NCBI GenBank assembly: GCA_964456985.1
Contig: CAYWDH010000002.1
Coordinates: 78,485 to 142,484 of the forward strand
Reading direction: 5' to 3'
DNA length: 64,000 bases
DNA from: WJMT01 sp964456985
GTDB taxonomy: Bacteria; Acidobacteriota; Aminicenantia; Aminicenantales; Aminicenantaceae
Every line of letters begins with the position of its first letter. Positions within the stretch are counted from its first letter, which is position 1. Below the pieces are notes generated by a model. The model was not told the origin of the DNA. It saw nothing but the letters and a program-made list of their open reading frames with translations, and searched no databases. Below, piece after piece: positions 1 through 9,917 of the stretch. A program made the position numbers and the translations under genes.

Positions 1-3000
1 ATAAATTATCGCTACTCTCCTCGTTCTTATTACCACCGGCTGCTGGTGTTCACTGATAAGGATCTTTACAAGGCTGGTCAGACCGTACGATTCAAGGGTA
101 TTTTCCGCCATTTAGTGAGTGGTGATTTGAAGATACCTGAGCTCGAAAAAATCGAGGGAGAAGTATACGATTCCTTTAATAAAAGCCTCGAGACCTTTTC
201 AGTTGATCTGTCTGGCTTTAAAGAGTACGGAACCTTTGCCCACAAGTTCCAGCTTCCCCGGAAGAGCCCCTCTGGTTTTTACCGGATTCAACTGAATATT
301 TCCCAACCCGGGCAGGATGAACCCTATATTCAGAACCTGAATTTTTCAGTCCAGGAATACAAACCGGCAAAGTTTGAGGTGACGACCGCTTTTGACCAGA
401 CTCATGCCATTGCCGGGGAGTCCCTTTCCGGCCGTATAAAGGGAAGATATCTCTTTGGTACGCCCATGAAGGAAGCCCGAGGAAATTTCAGCTTGAGGAT
501 CAAGAACATATACTTCACTCCTCCGGGTTGGAACAGATTCACTTTTGGTACCGCTGAGTCCGCCACTGATCGGACTATTGTCCAGAAAAGCTTTATTCTT
601 GATGAAAATGGCGTCTTTAATTTTGAACAGAAAGGATTCTCTTTTGATACAAAAAATTCGGTTCGGATGAGCTTGTATGGTGAAATCCAGGACAAGGATA
701 ACAATCGGATCAGTTCCGGTTCCTCGATGGTGGTTCACCGGGGGGCTTATTATATCGGGGTTCGAACAGGTTCATATTTCTTCCAGAGTGGGAAACCGGG
801 ATCTGTCGAGATCATAACTGTGGATCCCAATGGGAAACAGGAAGGGGAACACAGATTAAACATGCTCATCGAGCGGGTGGATTGGAAGTCTTATCAGAAG
901 GAGGATGCATCGGGCAGTCTTCGGTGGTATTGGGAGCGGGAACGGCATCCTGTTACTGAAGAAGAAATAAAGATCATGAACGGCCAGTTATCCAGGAATT
1001 TCACTTTTGACCAGCCTGGATATTACGAGATCACCTTGACCGGCACGGACCGTTTCGGCAACCAAATCACCACGACTGCCAATTTCTATGTCACCGGTCA
1101 GGGATACGTTTCATGGCGTATGGATGAAGGCAGGATAATTGATCTGGTGACAGACAAAAAGGAATACCGAGAGGGCGAAACGGTTGAACTGCTGATAAAA
1201 TCCCCTTTTAAAAAATCCACCGTCCTGATCACTGCCGAACGGGAAAAGGTTTTCTGGTATAAGACCTTTACGCTCAACGGTAATGCCGGTACTGTAAAAA
1301 TACCGGTCCTTAGGGATTTTATGCCAAATATATTTTTTAATGTCATTCTTTTGAAAGAGAGAACAGGAGTCCGATGGGACGACTCGGGGAATGATATCGG
1401 GAAACCAGAGTTTTATGCCGGATATGCCGGTGTCAAAGTGGAGACTGATTCTCAGAAACTAAACATAGACGTCTCGGCTGATAAAGATTCTTATGACCCG
1501 GGAGATGCGGTTACTCTCGATTTGACAGTCACCGACCATAATGGAGAACCGATAAGTTCGGAACTGTGCATCTCAGTGGTGGATAAAGGGGTACTGAACC
1601 TGGTAGGCTATGAGCTGCCGGATCCTTTCCAGTATTTTTATCAGGAGAGATCTCTGGATGTGCGCACAGTGTCAACCCTGATGGATGTTTTGGGCCGACG
1701 TAAGTTTTCAGAAAAAGGTGAAGATCCCGGGGGGGGAGTAGGAGTTTCGACTTTTGGTTCTGTGGTGGTGCGGAAGGATTTCAAAGAGAGTGCCTTCTAT
1801 CAGGCTTTTGCCTATTCTGACAAACAGGGAAAGGCAACGATTAACTTTACCCTTCCGGAAAATCTGACCACGTTCAAAGTGATGGTAGTTTCCGTGGACC
1901 GCCAGCATCGCTTTGGACGGGGAAAGACCGAACTTCTGGTAAAAAAAGAACTGGTTCTCAAACCGGCCATGCCGGATTTTCTGAGACCGGGGGATAGCTT
2001 CCAGGGTGGCGTGACCGTCACCAACAACACTGACGAGGAGATGGACGTCACTGTTCAGGCAGAAGTGTCAGAAATTCAGATTTCAGGTGACCGGGCTGAG
2101 AAGAAGATTCACCTGTCGGCCTTTAAGACCGATTCGGTCTTGTTTGATTTCCTTGTTCCGGAAGGGAAAAAGATTCCCCGATTCACCTTTCGCGCCCGCA
2201 GTGATTCCTATAGCGATGGATATGAACAGTCCGTTTCCGTGAGAATGCCTGAATTCATGGAAACAGTGGCCACATCCGGGGAGGTGACCCGGCGCAAAGC
2301 GGAAGAGCTGATCACAGTGCCCACTGACAGCATCCGAGAATATGACGAACTGAGAATCGCATGGTCTCCATCCATCTCCGGCGGAGTGGAAAAGAGTTAT
2401 CAATTCCTGAAGGAATACCCCTATGAATGTCTAGAGCAGAAGATATGCAGGCTCTCGCCCTTGCTGAGGGAAAACAGTTTTCTCACTCAGTTGGGCATCG
2501 TAACCCAATCCTATGATGACCGCCGTGAGCGGGTTGAGACATTTATCAACCGAATTGAGGATTATCAGAATGCTGATGGGGGAGTTGGTTACTATCCGGA
2601 TACACATTATAGCAGCTGGTTTTTGAGCACTTTTGCCATGGATTTTCTCCTGGATGCCCGGGAGGCGGGGTATCAGGTAAATTCAGAGTTTTTAAATCCT
2701 TTGCGGGAATACCTTAAAAAGGTTTGTCAGAACAGTATTGAGAGCAGGTATCCCTACAGTTTGAATTTGAAACTGTTCAACATGGCCTATGCCGCATATG
2801 TCCTGGCGCGGGACGGGATTATTATGCAGGACATGATCAATAACTTGTTTGAAATGAGGGAACGCCTCCCCTTGGAAGGGGCATCCTACCTTATCAGGAT
2901 ATTTGACCTAACAGATGAACTGCCTGATTCCATGCAGGCCCTGTTGACCCGGATGCTGCTCAATAATATAAAAGAGGAACCCACTCGGACCCATTTTGAA

Positions 3001-3879
3001 AACCGCCCTGATTCTTTCTGGTGGACTGTCCATGGCTCCTCTCTGCGTACCACCGCCCACATATTCGATACCCTGCTTCTGGTGTATCAGCGGTTTCCCA
3101 TGGCTCTAAAAATTGCCCGCTGGCTCTTTGATACCCTCCGGGATAAACAGTATTTGAACACACAAGAACACCTGGCCATCCTCAAGGCCTTTGAAAAATA
3201 CTTTGAAAGATACGAGTTGGAAGATCCGGACTACATAGCCCGTATTATTTTGGATAAGAAGGAAATGGTAAATGTACAAGTCTCCGACCGGAGGTTTTTC
3301 CAGATGGATACGTTTTCCCTGAAGGATTTTGATGCCGGAGAACAGATCAGGCTGAAACTCCAAAAGGAAGGAAAGGGAATCATGTATTACAACACCCGAC
3401 TGACCTACCGCCCTGATGGGATTCTTTCTCCGGTAGACCGGGGATTCGAAGTACGAAAGGTTTTCCTGGACCAGGCAGGTCATCCGGTGGCACCGAATCA
3501 GCTTAAAGCCGGAGAAAATTATTTGGTGGAACTGAAGATCACCACTAACAAGGAACGAAGTTTTGTCGTGGTCAACGATCCGCTTCCGGCGGGTTTTAAA
3601 GTGGTCAATCCCAGTTTCCGTACCCATGCGGATCTGGCCGTTAGTAATATGGAAGAAGGCGAGGCATTCAGATATTGGGGCGACTTTTATCACAGCCAGT
3701 ATTATTTTGATCGAGTGGAACTGTTTGCCGATTTTCTTGCGGCAGGTACCCATACCTGGAAATATCTGGTTATTGCCACCAACAGCGGAGAATACCAGCT
3801 GCCTGCAACTCTGGTCTTACAGATTTACAATCCGGAGGTTTTTGGGAGAAATGCAGATCAAAGGGTTAAGATTAAATAA
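1..3879 (+). CDS. Alpha-2-macroglobulin family protein, 5' truncated by window
   Basis: A bacterial alpha-2-macroglobulin, a periplasmic or surface protease trap thought to protect the envelope. The frame is open to base 1, so the true start lies upstream; a GTG at 46 is internal. The first visible residues match an MG2-type strand (F-T-D-K-D-L-Y-K-A-G-Q-T-V). The A2M domain is near bases 1760-2040. The thioester motif C-L-E-Q is intact with its Cys codon at 2428, followed by the alpha/alpha thioester-domain repeats to about 3250. The C-terminus ends in a receptor-binding-like beta domain. It overlaps pbpC by 29 bases, the classic bacterial A2M-PBP1C pairing, which suggests cell-wall repair coupled to protease defence. 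Family assignment is firm. Confidence 0.95.
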   Translation: MNYRYSPRSYYHRLLVFTDKDLYKAGQTVRFKGIFRHLVSGDLKIPELEKIEGEVYDSFNKSLETFSVDLSGFKEYGTFAHKFQLPRKSPSGFYRIQLNISQPGQDEPYIQNLNFSVQEYKPAKFEVTTAFDQTHAIAGESLSGRIKGRYLFGTPMKEARGNFSLRIKNIYFTPPGWNRFTFGTAESATDRTIVQKSFILDENGVFNFEQKGFSFDTKNSVRMSLYGEIQDKDNNRISSGSSMVVHRGAYYIGVRTGSYFFQSGKPGSVEIITVDPNGKQEGEHRLNMLIERVDWKSYQKEDASGSLRWYWERERHPVTEEEIKIMNGQLSRNFTFDQPGYYEITLTGTDRFGNQITTTANFYVTGQGYVSWRMDEGRIIDLVTDKKEYREGETVELLIKSPFKKSTVLITAEREKVFWYKTFTLNGNAGTVKIPVLRDFMPNIFFNVILLKERTGVRWDDSGNDIGKPEFYAGYAGVKVETDSQKLNIDVSADKDSYDPGDAVTLDLTVTDHNGEPISSELCISVVDKGVLNLVGYELPDPFQYFYQERSLDVRTVSTLMDVLGRRKFSEKGEDPGGGVGVSTFGSVVVRKDFKESAFYQAFAYSDKQGKATINFTLPENLTTFKVMVVSVDRQHRFGRGKTELLVKKELVLKPAMPDFLRPGDSFQGGVTVTNNTDEEMDVTVQAEVSEIQISGDRAEKKIHLSAFKTDSVLFDFLVPEGKKIPRFTFRARSDSYSDGYEQSVSVRMPEFMETVATSGEVTRRKAEELITVPTDSIREYDELRIAWSPSISGGVEKSYQFLKEYPYECLEQKICRLSPLLRENSFLTQLGIVTQSYDDRRERVETFINRIEDYQNADGGVGYYPDTHYSSWFLSTFAMDFLLDAREAGYQVNSEFLNPLREYLKKVCQNSIESRYPYSLNLKLFNMAYAAYVLARDGIIMQDMINNLFEMRERLPLEGASYLIRIFDLTDELPDSMQALLTRMLLNNIKEEPTRTHFENRPDSFWWTVHGSSLRTTAHIFDTLLLVYQRFPMALKIARWLFDTLRDKQYLNTQEHLAILKAFEKYFERYELEDPDYIARIILDKKEMVNVQVSDRRFFQMDTFSLKDFDAGEQIRLKLQKEGKGIMYYNTRLTYRPDGILSPVDRGFEVRKVFLDQAGHPVAPNQLKAGENYLVELKITTNKERSFVVVNDPLPAGFKVVNPSFRTHADLAVSNMEEGEAFRYWGDFYHSQYYFDRVELFADFLAAGTHTWKYLVIATNSGEYQLPATLVLQIYNPEVFGRNADQRVKIK

Positions 3880-6109
3880 AAAAAAGATCTTTTTGATCCT
3901 GTTGTCATTAGGAACAGCAGGGATGGTGGTGTACCTTGCGTGGTTCAATCAATCCTGCCTTTCAGATCAGGAAGAATCCTTGCGATTTGTGGATCGGAGG
4001 GGGGAGCTGCTGGGCTTTTATCTGGTGGATCAGAATCGTTACAGCGCTCACTGCGGCCTTAGCCAGGTATCACCTCACTTTATTCGGGCAATAGTACTGG
4101 CGGAAGACCGGGGATTCTACTCCCATAAAGGGGTAAATCTGTCTTCCCTGACCCGGGCCCTTTTTCAGAATGTTCAGGAAGGAAAAGTAGTTTCGGGAGG
4201 ATCAACCATCACCATGCAGCTGGCAAAACTGCTGTTAAATGCCAATCAGAAGAGAACCATTTTCAGGAAGCTGGAGGAAATTATATTCGCCTTGAAACTG
4301 GAACTGCACCTTCCCAAATCAAGGATTCTGGAAGAGTATATCAATCGTCTGCCCTTTGGGAACATGATATATGGTATTGGGCCGGCATCAGAATTTTATT
4401 TTGGCAAATCCCCTGCGCAGCTGTCTCTCAGCCAGGCTCTTGAACTGGCTGTTATTCCAAAGGCTCCCACTACCTATAATCCTATCAAAAACAAAGATCA
4501 GTTAAAGGCAAGAAGAGACTGGATCCTGGATGAATTCTATCGCCAGGGATTTGTATCATCCCATGAATACCGGAGGGTGGCCAGTGAAGAGGTTCATTTT
4601 AATATCAGGGACACCCTATTTGTGGCTCCTCATTTTATTGAGTTGATCAAGCGCCGTTATGGGAACGACCTCTCTGATCACAAAAAAATATATACCACAC
4701 TGGACAGGAATCTCCAGCTGAAGGTCCGGGGAATTATCAGGGAACATCTGCAAAGGCTCCAACCGTATCATGTTCAGTCTGCTGCAGCAGTGGTGATCGA
4801 TAACCGATCACATGAGGTGTTCGCCTACCTGGGATCTCCTGATTATTTTAATGTTGAGAACAACGGATATGTTGATTATGCTCTAGCACTTCGACAACCC
4901 GGGTCCACTCTAAAGCCTTTTGTTTACGGAGTGGCTTTAGAATCAGGATACACTCCATCGTCCATTCTCCCGGATATCCAGTTCCCGGCCAGGGGCGGAT
5001 TTTTTCCCCGGAATCATGATGGCATGGAACACGGCCCCTTGAGGTTGAGAACCTCCCTGGCATGTTCCTACAACATTCCGGCCTTTTACCTGGCGATAAA
5101 ACTGACGCCCACCCGGATCCTGGAAAAGCTCCAACTGGCCGGTTTCTCGTATCTTGATAAGCCCGCAGCATTTTACGGAGAAGCCATTGCCTTGGGGTCG
5201 GGAGAAGTGAGACTGCTGGACCTGGTAACAGCTTATTCCTGTCTGGCAAACAAAGGAGTTCTTTATGAACCGCGTCTGTTGAAAGAGTGGCCAGCAGGCG
5301 GCAAGCGTCAGATATTTTCCCCCCAGTGTGCCTTTTTGCTGTTTGACATTTTATCAGATCCTGCTGCACGGGCCGGCAGCTTCGGATTTTTTTCCTCCAT
5401 GAACCTTCCTTTTCCTCTGGCGATAAAAACCGGTACCTCAAAGGGATTCAGGGATAAATGGGCAGTAGCTGTCAATTCCGAATATACAGTGGGAGTATGG
5501 CTGGGGAATCCAAGCGGCCAGAACATTTCACAGCAGGTAGTGGAAACCGGAAACAGTGCCACCATAGTCCGGGATATATTTCTGATCCTTCAAAAAGATT
5601 GGGAGCAAGGAGGGTTGCCGATACCTCCTGGTATTATCCAGCGGGAGGTTTGTGCTCTCTCAGGAGAATTGGCTGGTCCATACTGCCGGGACCGGGTGGA
5701 AGAGTATTTTGATGAAAAGAACCTACCCGAAGGTCCCTGCTCCTATCACGTAAAGGCCGAGGCAGGAATAAAAACGGTCTACCCTGAACTCTACCGCGAG
5801 TGGTGGCAAAAGAATCAGCTGACCGAACAAACACATCTTGGGGGCAGCCAGGAAGTTGAGATTGTATCCCCTCAGCAGGGGGATCGCTATTATATATCTC
5901 AAGCTCTTCCTCTGGAAAGCCAGCAGATTCGTTTCAAGGTCATGGGGGCAGCAGATGGAGAGAAAATCACATACCGCCTTAATAAACGGATTTACCGCAT
6001 TCTCTCCTACCCCAGTTTCCCCCTATTCCAGCTGAAACCAGGGGAATATCTGCTGGAAATAGAGATCGCAGGGGAATGCCAGGACCGAGTGTCCTTTGTA
6101 GTTCATTGA
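3851..6109 (+). CDS. pbpC: Penicillin-binding protein 1C
   Basis: Bifunctional peptidoglycan glycosyltransferase and transpeptidase, 752 residues, close to the usual length. An N-terminal membrane anchor spans about residues 11-32. The GT51 domain shows A-E-D-R-G-F-Y with the catalytic Glu at residue 85 and G-G-S-T-I-T-M-Q. The transpeptidase has S-T-L-K (Ser352), S-Y-N and K-T-G-T. The C-terminus is a BiPBP_C-like beta domain. The frame is open far upstream inside the macroglobulin gene, but the ATG at 3851 gives the right N-terminus and has GGAGG at 3834. The 29-base overlap implies translational coupling with the macroglobulin. Confidence 0.95.
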   Translation: MQIKGLRLNKKKIFLILLSLGTAGMVVYLAWFNQSCLSDQEESLRFVDRRGELLGFYLVDQNRYSAHCGLSQVSPHFIRAIVLAEDRGFYSHKGVNLSSLTRALFQNVQEGKVVSGGSTITMQLAKLLLNANQKRTIFRKLEEIIFALKLELHLPKSRILEEYINRLPFGNMIYGIGPASEFYFGKSPAQLSLSQALELAVIPKAPTTYNPIKNKDQLKARRDWILDEFYRQGFVSSHEYRRVASEEVHFNIRDTLFVAPHFIELIKRRYGNDLSDHKKIYTTLDRNLQLKVRGIIREHLQRLQPYHVQSAAAVVIDNRSHEVFAYLGSPDYFNVENNGYVDYALALRQPGSTLKPFVYGVALESGYTPSSILPDIQFPARGGFFPRNHDGMEHGPLRLRTSLACSYNIPAFYLAIKLTPTRILEKLQLAGFSYLDKPAAFYGEAIALGSGEVRLLDLVTAYSCLANKGVLYEPRLLKEWPAGGKRQIFSPQCAFLLFDILSDPAARAGSFGFFSSMNLPFPLAIKTGTSKGFRDKWAVAVNSEYTVGVWLGNPSGQNISQQVVETGNSATIVRDIFLILQKDWEQGGLPIPPGIIQREVCALSGELAGPYCRDRVEEYFDEKNLPEGPCSYHVKAEAGIKTVYPELYREWWQKNQLTEQTHLGGSQEVEIVSPQQGDRYYISQALPLESQQIRFKVMGAADGEKITYRLNKRIYRILSYPSFPLFQLKPGEYLLEIEIAGECQDRVSFVVH

Positions 6110-6129
6110 TGATGTCTTGGAAATTATTT

Positions 6130-7203
6130 TTAATCTGTGTCTTGATGGCTCAATTGGAACACCTTAAAACCGGGATGATCTCTGTCCATATAAACAAGAT
6201 AGCCACCTTGTATAACGACATCTTTATAGGGAGGATTAAAATCAAAGGGAAGGACATATGAGGATAGAAGATCTCCTGATAAAGAGAATCGGTCAATACG
6301 GGGTTTGCCTTCCCGATGGTAATTGGACACAATGAGAAGCTCTTCGTTCAAGGATAAAATTTTGGCGATCGCATAATTCTTGATATTAAATTTTTTCATC
6401 ATCTCTGTCGCATCCGGATCCGGAGCCTTAAACGTATAGGTATGTGTTATGTTCCCATCGAGATCCAAGATATCAAACTCATACTTATTTGAAGCTGAAA
6501 CAGCAAGAACATTTCCGATATGGGCAAATGCCGGATTAGCCAGAAATAAAAATCCTCCACCCTTGACAACTTTTCCATAAACCGTGGCATTGCCCTGAAC
6601 TGTTACAATCGGTTTTTCACATAACAAACGGGGTTTTTGGGCTCTTGTCCATTCATTTAATCCCATCATAAAATGGCCATCTTCATCGGTTTTTATCTCT
6701 GTGAAATAAAAGGCTTCCCCTTTTTTGCCAATTATTCCTGTGAAATTGGGGGTAAACTTTTCCTCCCAGATCAGATGGCCTTCTTTATCCAGACAAACAA
6801 TTTTACGATGGCTATCCAGGAAAAAGAGGTTATCATTTTCCAGAAAAAGTCCCAAGATGCCGGTGTACTCACCGGGGCCTTCCCCGTATCTTCCTATGGG
6901 GATGACCTTCCGGCTGGAAAGGTCGGATTTGAACAGCTGTTTCATTCGGGAGTCAAAAAAGAAGACTTCATCTTCAGGTGAAATAACCGGAATAGCTGCG
7001 GATGCGATTTCAGTTATTTCCGTAAAATCAGCCACTGGAAAAAGCGCCAGCTCATCAAGGTTTTCGATCGGAGGAAGGATTTTTTCTGCATGTTTTTGGC
7101 AGCCAACAAAGCAAAGAGAAACGATCATTATGAAAGAAAAAACATAAGTCATCTGTAATGTTCTTGGATTTAATCTATTATTAGGTTTCATGTCTTTTCC
7201 CAA
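6130..7203 (-). CDS. Six-bladed beta-propeller lipoprotein
   Basis: Predicted lipoprotein of 357 residues with a lipobox ending at Cys35 (C-F-V-G-C). The body carries short repeated strands of propeller type and the motif G-E-G-P-G-E, typical of the six-bladed propeller (DUF5128/NHL-like) proteins, whose function is unknown. The start is a TTG at 7203, seven bases downstream of AGGAGG; the ATG at 7191 is spaced too far from it. It converges on pbpC with only a 20-base gap and no visible terminator. Three relatives lie at 60568-64000. Confidence 0.8.
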   Translation of the reverse strand: MGKDMKPNNRLNPRTLQMTYVFSFIMIVSLCFVGCQKHAEKILPPIENLDELALFPVADFTEITEIASAAIPVISPEDEVFFFDSRMKQLFKSDLSSRKVIPIGRYGEGPGEYTGILGLFLENDNLFFLDSHRKIVCLDKEGHLIWEEKFTPNFTGIIGKKGEAFYFTEIKTDEDGHFMMGLNEWTRAQKPRLLCEKPIVTVQGNATVYGKVVKGGGFLFLANPAFAHIGNVLAVSASNKYEFDILDLDGNITHTYTFKAPDPDATEMMKKFNIKNYAIAKILSLNEELLIVSNYHREGKPRIDRFSLSGDLLSSYVLPFDFNPPYKDVVIQGGYLVYMDRDHPGFKVFQLSHQDTD

Positions 7204-7225
7204 CTTTCACCCTCCTAAAGAAATT

Positions 7226-7417
7226 CTAGTTTTTTTTCAGCTTTATCACAATAAAAATAACGAAGAATAAAATTCCTGCAGCGATTTGAGAAATTATGAT
7301 CACCCTTTTTTCGGGGTCGAAGATCAAACCAAAAAGGGCAAACGCGATCCATACCAATCCCATGATAAGCCAGAACAATTGATTGAATTTTTTGCCTTTA
7401 ACTCTATCATCTTTCAT
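7226..7417 (-). CDS. Small two-helix membrane protein, unknown function
   Basis: A 63-residue protein with a basic N-terminus, two hydrophobic segments (about residues 14-32 and 41-58) and a basic tail. A GGAGG lies nine bases before the ATG, which supports translation. It precedes the propeller lipoprotein by 22 bases and is probably cotranscribed with it. No family is recognised. Confidence 0.6.
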   Translation of the reverse strand: MKDDRVKGKKFNQLFWLIMGLVWIAFALFGLIFDPEKRVIIISQIAAGILFFVIFIVIKLKKN

Positions 7418-7490
7418 GATCTTAAACCTCCATATACATGAACGACTGAATCATCCATTTATAAGAATTTATAGGAAATGATTGCATCCT

Positions 7491-7531
7491 TGAATATATA
7501 CCATTTGCTATATATAAATTCCATTGAAAAA
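7491..7531 (+). repeat. 41-bp element, copy 1
   Basis: This stretch matches 10474-10514 at 38 of 41 positions in the same orientation; the shared core includes TATACCATTTGC and TATATAAATTCCATTG. Both copies lie upstream of minus-strand genes. In this copy the plus strand also offers a possible promoter for the gene at 7619 (TTGAAT at 7490, 17 bases, then TATAAA). Its role, whether promoter, operator or mobile fragment, is not known. Confidence 0.65.
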
Positions 7532-7618
7532 AAGAGAAAGAGATTAATATAAACGATTGTGTTTGTTCTTTTGTTTTGGCAGTATAAGAACAATGAATAA
7601 TAAGAGAGTCATTGCATA

Positions 7619-8998
7619 ATGAAAAAGAGCCTTTTGTTGGTTATGGTGTTTTTTTTAGGGTGTCAATCCGGTTCGGATAGAAAACTATGGATCATAGAAA
7701 CCCAGGAGGACTGGCAGGCTGCAGCCTCAGTAAGCGAAAATCTGGAAATGAAACAGGGGCAGCTTCATCTTCAGGGGGACTCGGCCTTTTTTTCCACTAA
7801 GTTGAAAAAATTTCAAAGCAAACGCAAGTTACGGTCCCTTACAGTCAGGCAGGCTCCCGGCTGGAACACGTGGGAAGCCATTCCCAAAGTCACTCCAGAG
7901 GGCGCTGAAGATGCTCCTGTTTTTATCCCCGTAGCTCCTGGGGATTATTGGTTTTTGGCATTGTTCCGGGGAGATGACGAGAACGGTTATCACGCCTGGC
8001 ACAGTACGGATATGAAAACCTGGGAACGCTACGGGCCTGTATCCACCAGGATCAACAGGTGGGTTACCTCGGCTGAATATGTTGACGGGAAATTTTACAT
8101 CTACTATGACAAACCTAATGATGAGGATCCCCATTTGATCATTGACAGCGACCTCACTGACGGCAGGCAGGGAAAAGAGATGGGCATGGTTTTCGATGAT
8201 CCCTCACATGGTTCGGATATGGGGATTTTCCGTGACGATGACGGCCGTTTTCATTTGATTTATGAGGATTGGAGTCCCCTCAATCCGCGCACGCATTCCT
8301 GGGATTCACCTTTGGCTGGACACGCGGACAGTCCGGATGGGATCAATGGTTTTGAACCGCACGAATTCCCTCCCCCTATAGACAGAAGAACCAAACCCAC
8401 AGGTAAGATTGAGTCCTATGAGCCGCACAGCAATCAATTAATACCCGGGATAGATCTGTCGCCTTATACGTATGAGGTTCATGAAGGACCTCAAGATGCT
8501 TTTGGCGATTACACCATGATAAAAGTCAGCCGGCAGTACTACCTTTTCTGTGATTATGATCCCCATGATGAGGGAAAGTCGATGCGGATAGGACGATGGC
8601 GCAGTAATGACATAGAAAGACAATTTGTATGGGATGGTGAGATCGGAGAAGGCTTTCACCCGGATCCCACAGTTGGTTTTGCCGAAGGAAAATTCTATCT
8701 TCTTGTTCAGCGTCATGAATATGATTTCGTGAGTGACGGCCCTTGGGTGGATGGGGTGGAAGCCAGAGCAGGTGTGGACATCGATAATGACGGAGATATT
8801 GATCAATGGACAGAGTTCACAAGGGTTAAGGAAATCTATGTGCAAAAAAAAGGATTTGTTCGCGTGATAGAAGCAAGACCAGCGACTCTAGATGTGTCCC
8901 TACTAAAGGCAGGCTATGCCTTCAAGATCGAACTTCGTATCCAGAAAACCAATGGAGTCTCCCCTGTTCTCGATGCTGTAGAGGTTGTCTTTAGATAG
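7619..8998 (+). CDS. GH43-like five-bladed propeller glycosidase, lipoprotein
   Basis: A 459-residue predicted lipoprotein (signal ending in F-F-L-G-C, Cys15). The sequence has the look of a five-bladed propeller glycosidase of the GH32/43/62/68/117 superfamily: acidic residues open successive blades (E-D-A-P-V-F, G-S-D-M-G-I-F-R-D-D-D-G, F-H-P-D-P-T-V) and W-H-S-T-D-M-K-T-W-E is a typical substrate-domain motif. The exact family and substrate cannot be assigned by eye. It is divergent from the 7417 gene across a 200-base AT-rich region. Confidence 0.65.
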   Translation: MKKSLLLVMVFFLGCQSGSDRKLWIIETQEDWQAAASVSENLEMKQGQLHLQGDSAFFSTKLKKFQSKRKLRSLTVRQAPGWNTWEAIPKVTPEGAEDAPVFIPVAPGDYWFLALFRGDDENGYHAWHSTDMKTWERYGPVSTRINRWVTSAEYVDGKFYIYYDKPNDEDPHLIIDSDLTDGRQGKEMGMVFDDPSHGSDMGIFRDDDGRFHLIYEDWSPLNPRTHSWDSPLAGHADSPDGINGFEPHEFPPPIDRRTKPTGKIESYEPHSNQLIPGIDLSPYTYEVHEGPQDAFGDYTMIKVSRQYYLFCDYDPHDEGKSMRIGRWRSNDIERQFVWDGEIGEGFHPDPTVGFAEGKFYLLVQRHEYDFVSDGPWVDGVEARAGVDIDNDGDIDQWTEFTRVKEIYVQKKGFVRVIEARPATLDVSLLKAGYAFKIELRIQKTNGVSPVLDAVEVVFR

Positions 8999-9108
8999 TT
9001 ATCAAAAAAGGGGGAATAAAATCAGAGAATAATGAGGTCGTCCCTTTTGCTTTTTCCCAGCCTGCAGTCAGCAACAGACCTCATTAGAAACGCAGTTCGA
9101 TACGATCT

Positions 9109-9825
9109 TTACAGGCCGAGGAACTGAACGCTGAGGCCGGAGACAAATATCATTGCTCCGGCGATGGCATGGGCGTAGCGTTCCAGTTTGCCCAGCCTGA
9201 CAAAACTTACCCCCCAGGACATGACAGCGATGATGGTCAGCATGGTCAGGATAGTCACCAGGCCGAAGGTCAGGGCAACTAAAATCACCCCGCTGATATT
9301 ATGGTTGGCAGCCGGGTACATGACGAGCGGGATGAGCGGCTCGCAGGGTCCGAAGACGAAGACGGTGAACAGGATCCAGGGCGTGATGTTGGCCTTCTTT
9401 TTCTCATGGACATGGGCGTGATTGGATTCGTGGACATGCTCATGCTCGTGCGTGGCACCGTCGGCATGCATATGGATGTGCTTGTGAGGTCTGTTCTTTA
9501 TGGCCCGGTGTAGCCCCCAGATAAAGTAGGCAAAACCGAAACCGATCAGAAGCCAGGCCGCCACTCCGCCGCGGAAGGATTCGATGTTCTCCAGTTTCAA
9601 AACGGCCACTCCCAGAGCTATTCCGGCAAAACCCAGGACGACCGAACTGAGGACATGCCCCAGGCCGCAGAGAAAAGAGATAAACAGAGTTTTGGGAAGG
9701 GACCAATTACGGGCCCGGCTCATGACGATGAAGGGGAGATAATGGTCAGGCCCCAAAACCGTATGGACAAAACCCAGGGTAGCTGCTGTTCCGGCGATGA
9801 CAAGAATCTGGTTGCTCAACATCAT
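9109..9825 (-). CDS. TauE/UreH-like membrane transporter with His-rich loop
   Basis: A 238-residue integral membrane protein with about six hydrophobic segments. The first helix contains H-T-V-L-G-P-D-H, resembling the H-x4-D-H motif of nickel/cobalt permeases, and a cytoplasmic or periplasmic loop at about residues 113-142 is packed with His and Glu (HKHIHMHAD, HEHEHVHES). This suggests nickel, cobalt or zinc transport. Nickel supply would suit the [NiFe] hydrogenase at 41-47 kb, but this link is only inference. The start ATG at 9825 follows AAGGA at a good distance. Confidence 0.7.
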   Translation of the reverse strand: MMLSNQILVIAGTAATLGFVHTVLGPDHYLPFIVMSRARNWSLPKTLFISFLCGLGHVLSSVVLGFAGIALGVAVLKLENIESFRGGVAAWLLIGFGFAYFIWGLHRAIKNRPHKHIHMHADGATHEHEHVHESNHAHVHEKKKANITPWILFTVFVFGPCEPLIPLVMYPAANHNISGVILVALTFGLVTILTMLTIIAVMSWGVSFVRLGKLERYAHAIAGAMIFVSGLSVQFLGL

Positions 9826-9841
9826 GATTTTCCTTGAAGAA

Positions 9842-9917
9842 TGCTGGGCGGTAGGAAGCTCGAACTCACGACCTCGGCATTGCGAAAGCCGCGCTCCTCC
9901 AACTGAGCTAACCGCCT
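9842..9917 (-). tRNA. tRNA-Ala(CGC)-like gene, degenerate
   Basis: The minus strand folds into a 73-nt cloverleaf plus three bases. The acceptor pairs six of seven (first pair A-C), the D stem GCTC/GAGC is perfect, and the anticodon loop TTCGCAA gives anticodon CGC (Ala codon GCG). The T loop is TTCGAGC. Faults: the last anticodon-stem pair is T-T, the T stem has one mismatch and two G-T pairs, position 3:70 is G-C rather than the G-U identity pair of tRNA-Ala, and the 3' end is GCA, not CCA. It may be a pseudogene or remnant. Confidence 0.6.

Noticed and set aside
3563..3850. N-terminal extension of pbpC over the macroglobulin gene
   Set aside because: The extended part is only an out-of-frame reading of the macroglobulin C-terminus; the ATG at 3851 gives the normal PBP1C N-terminus.
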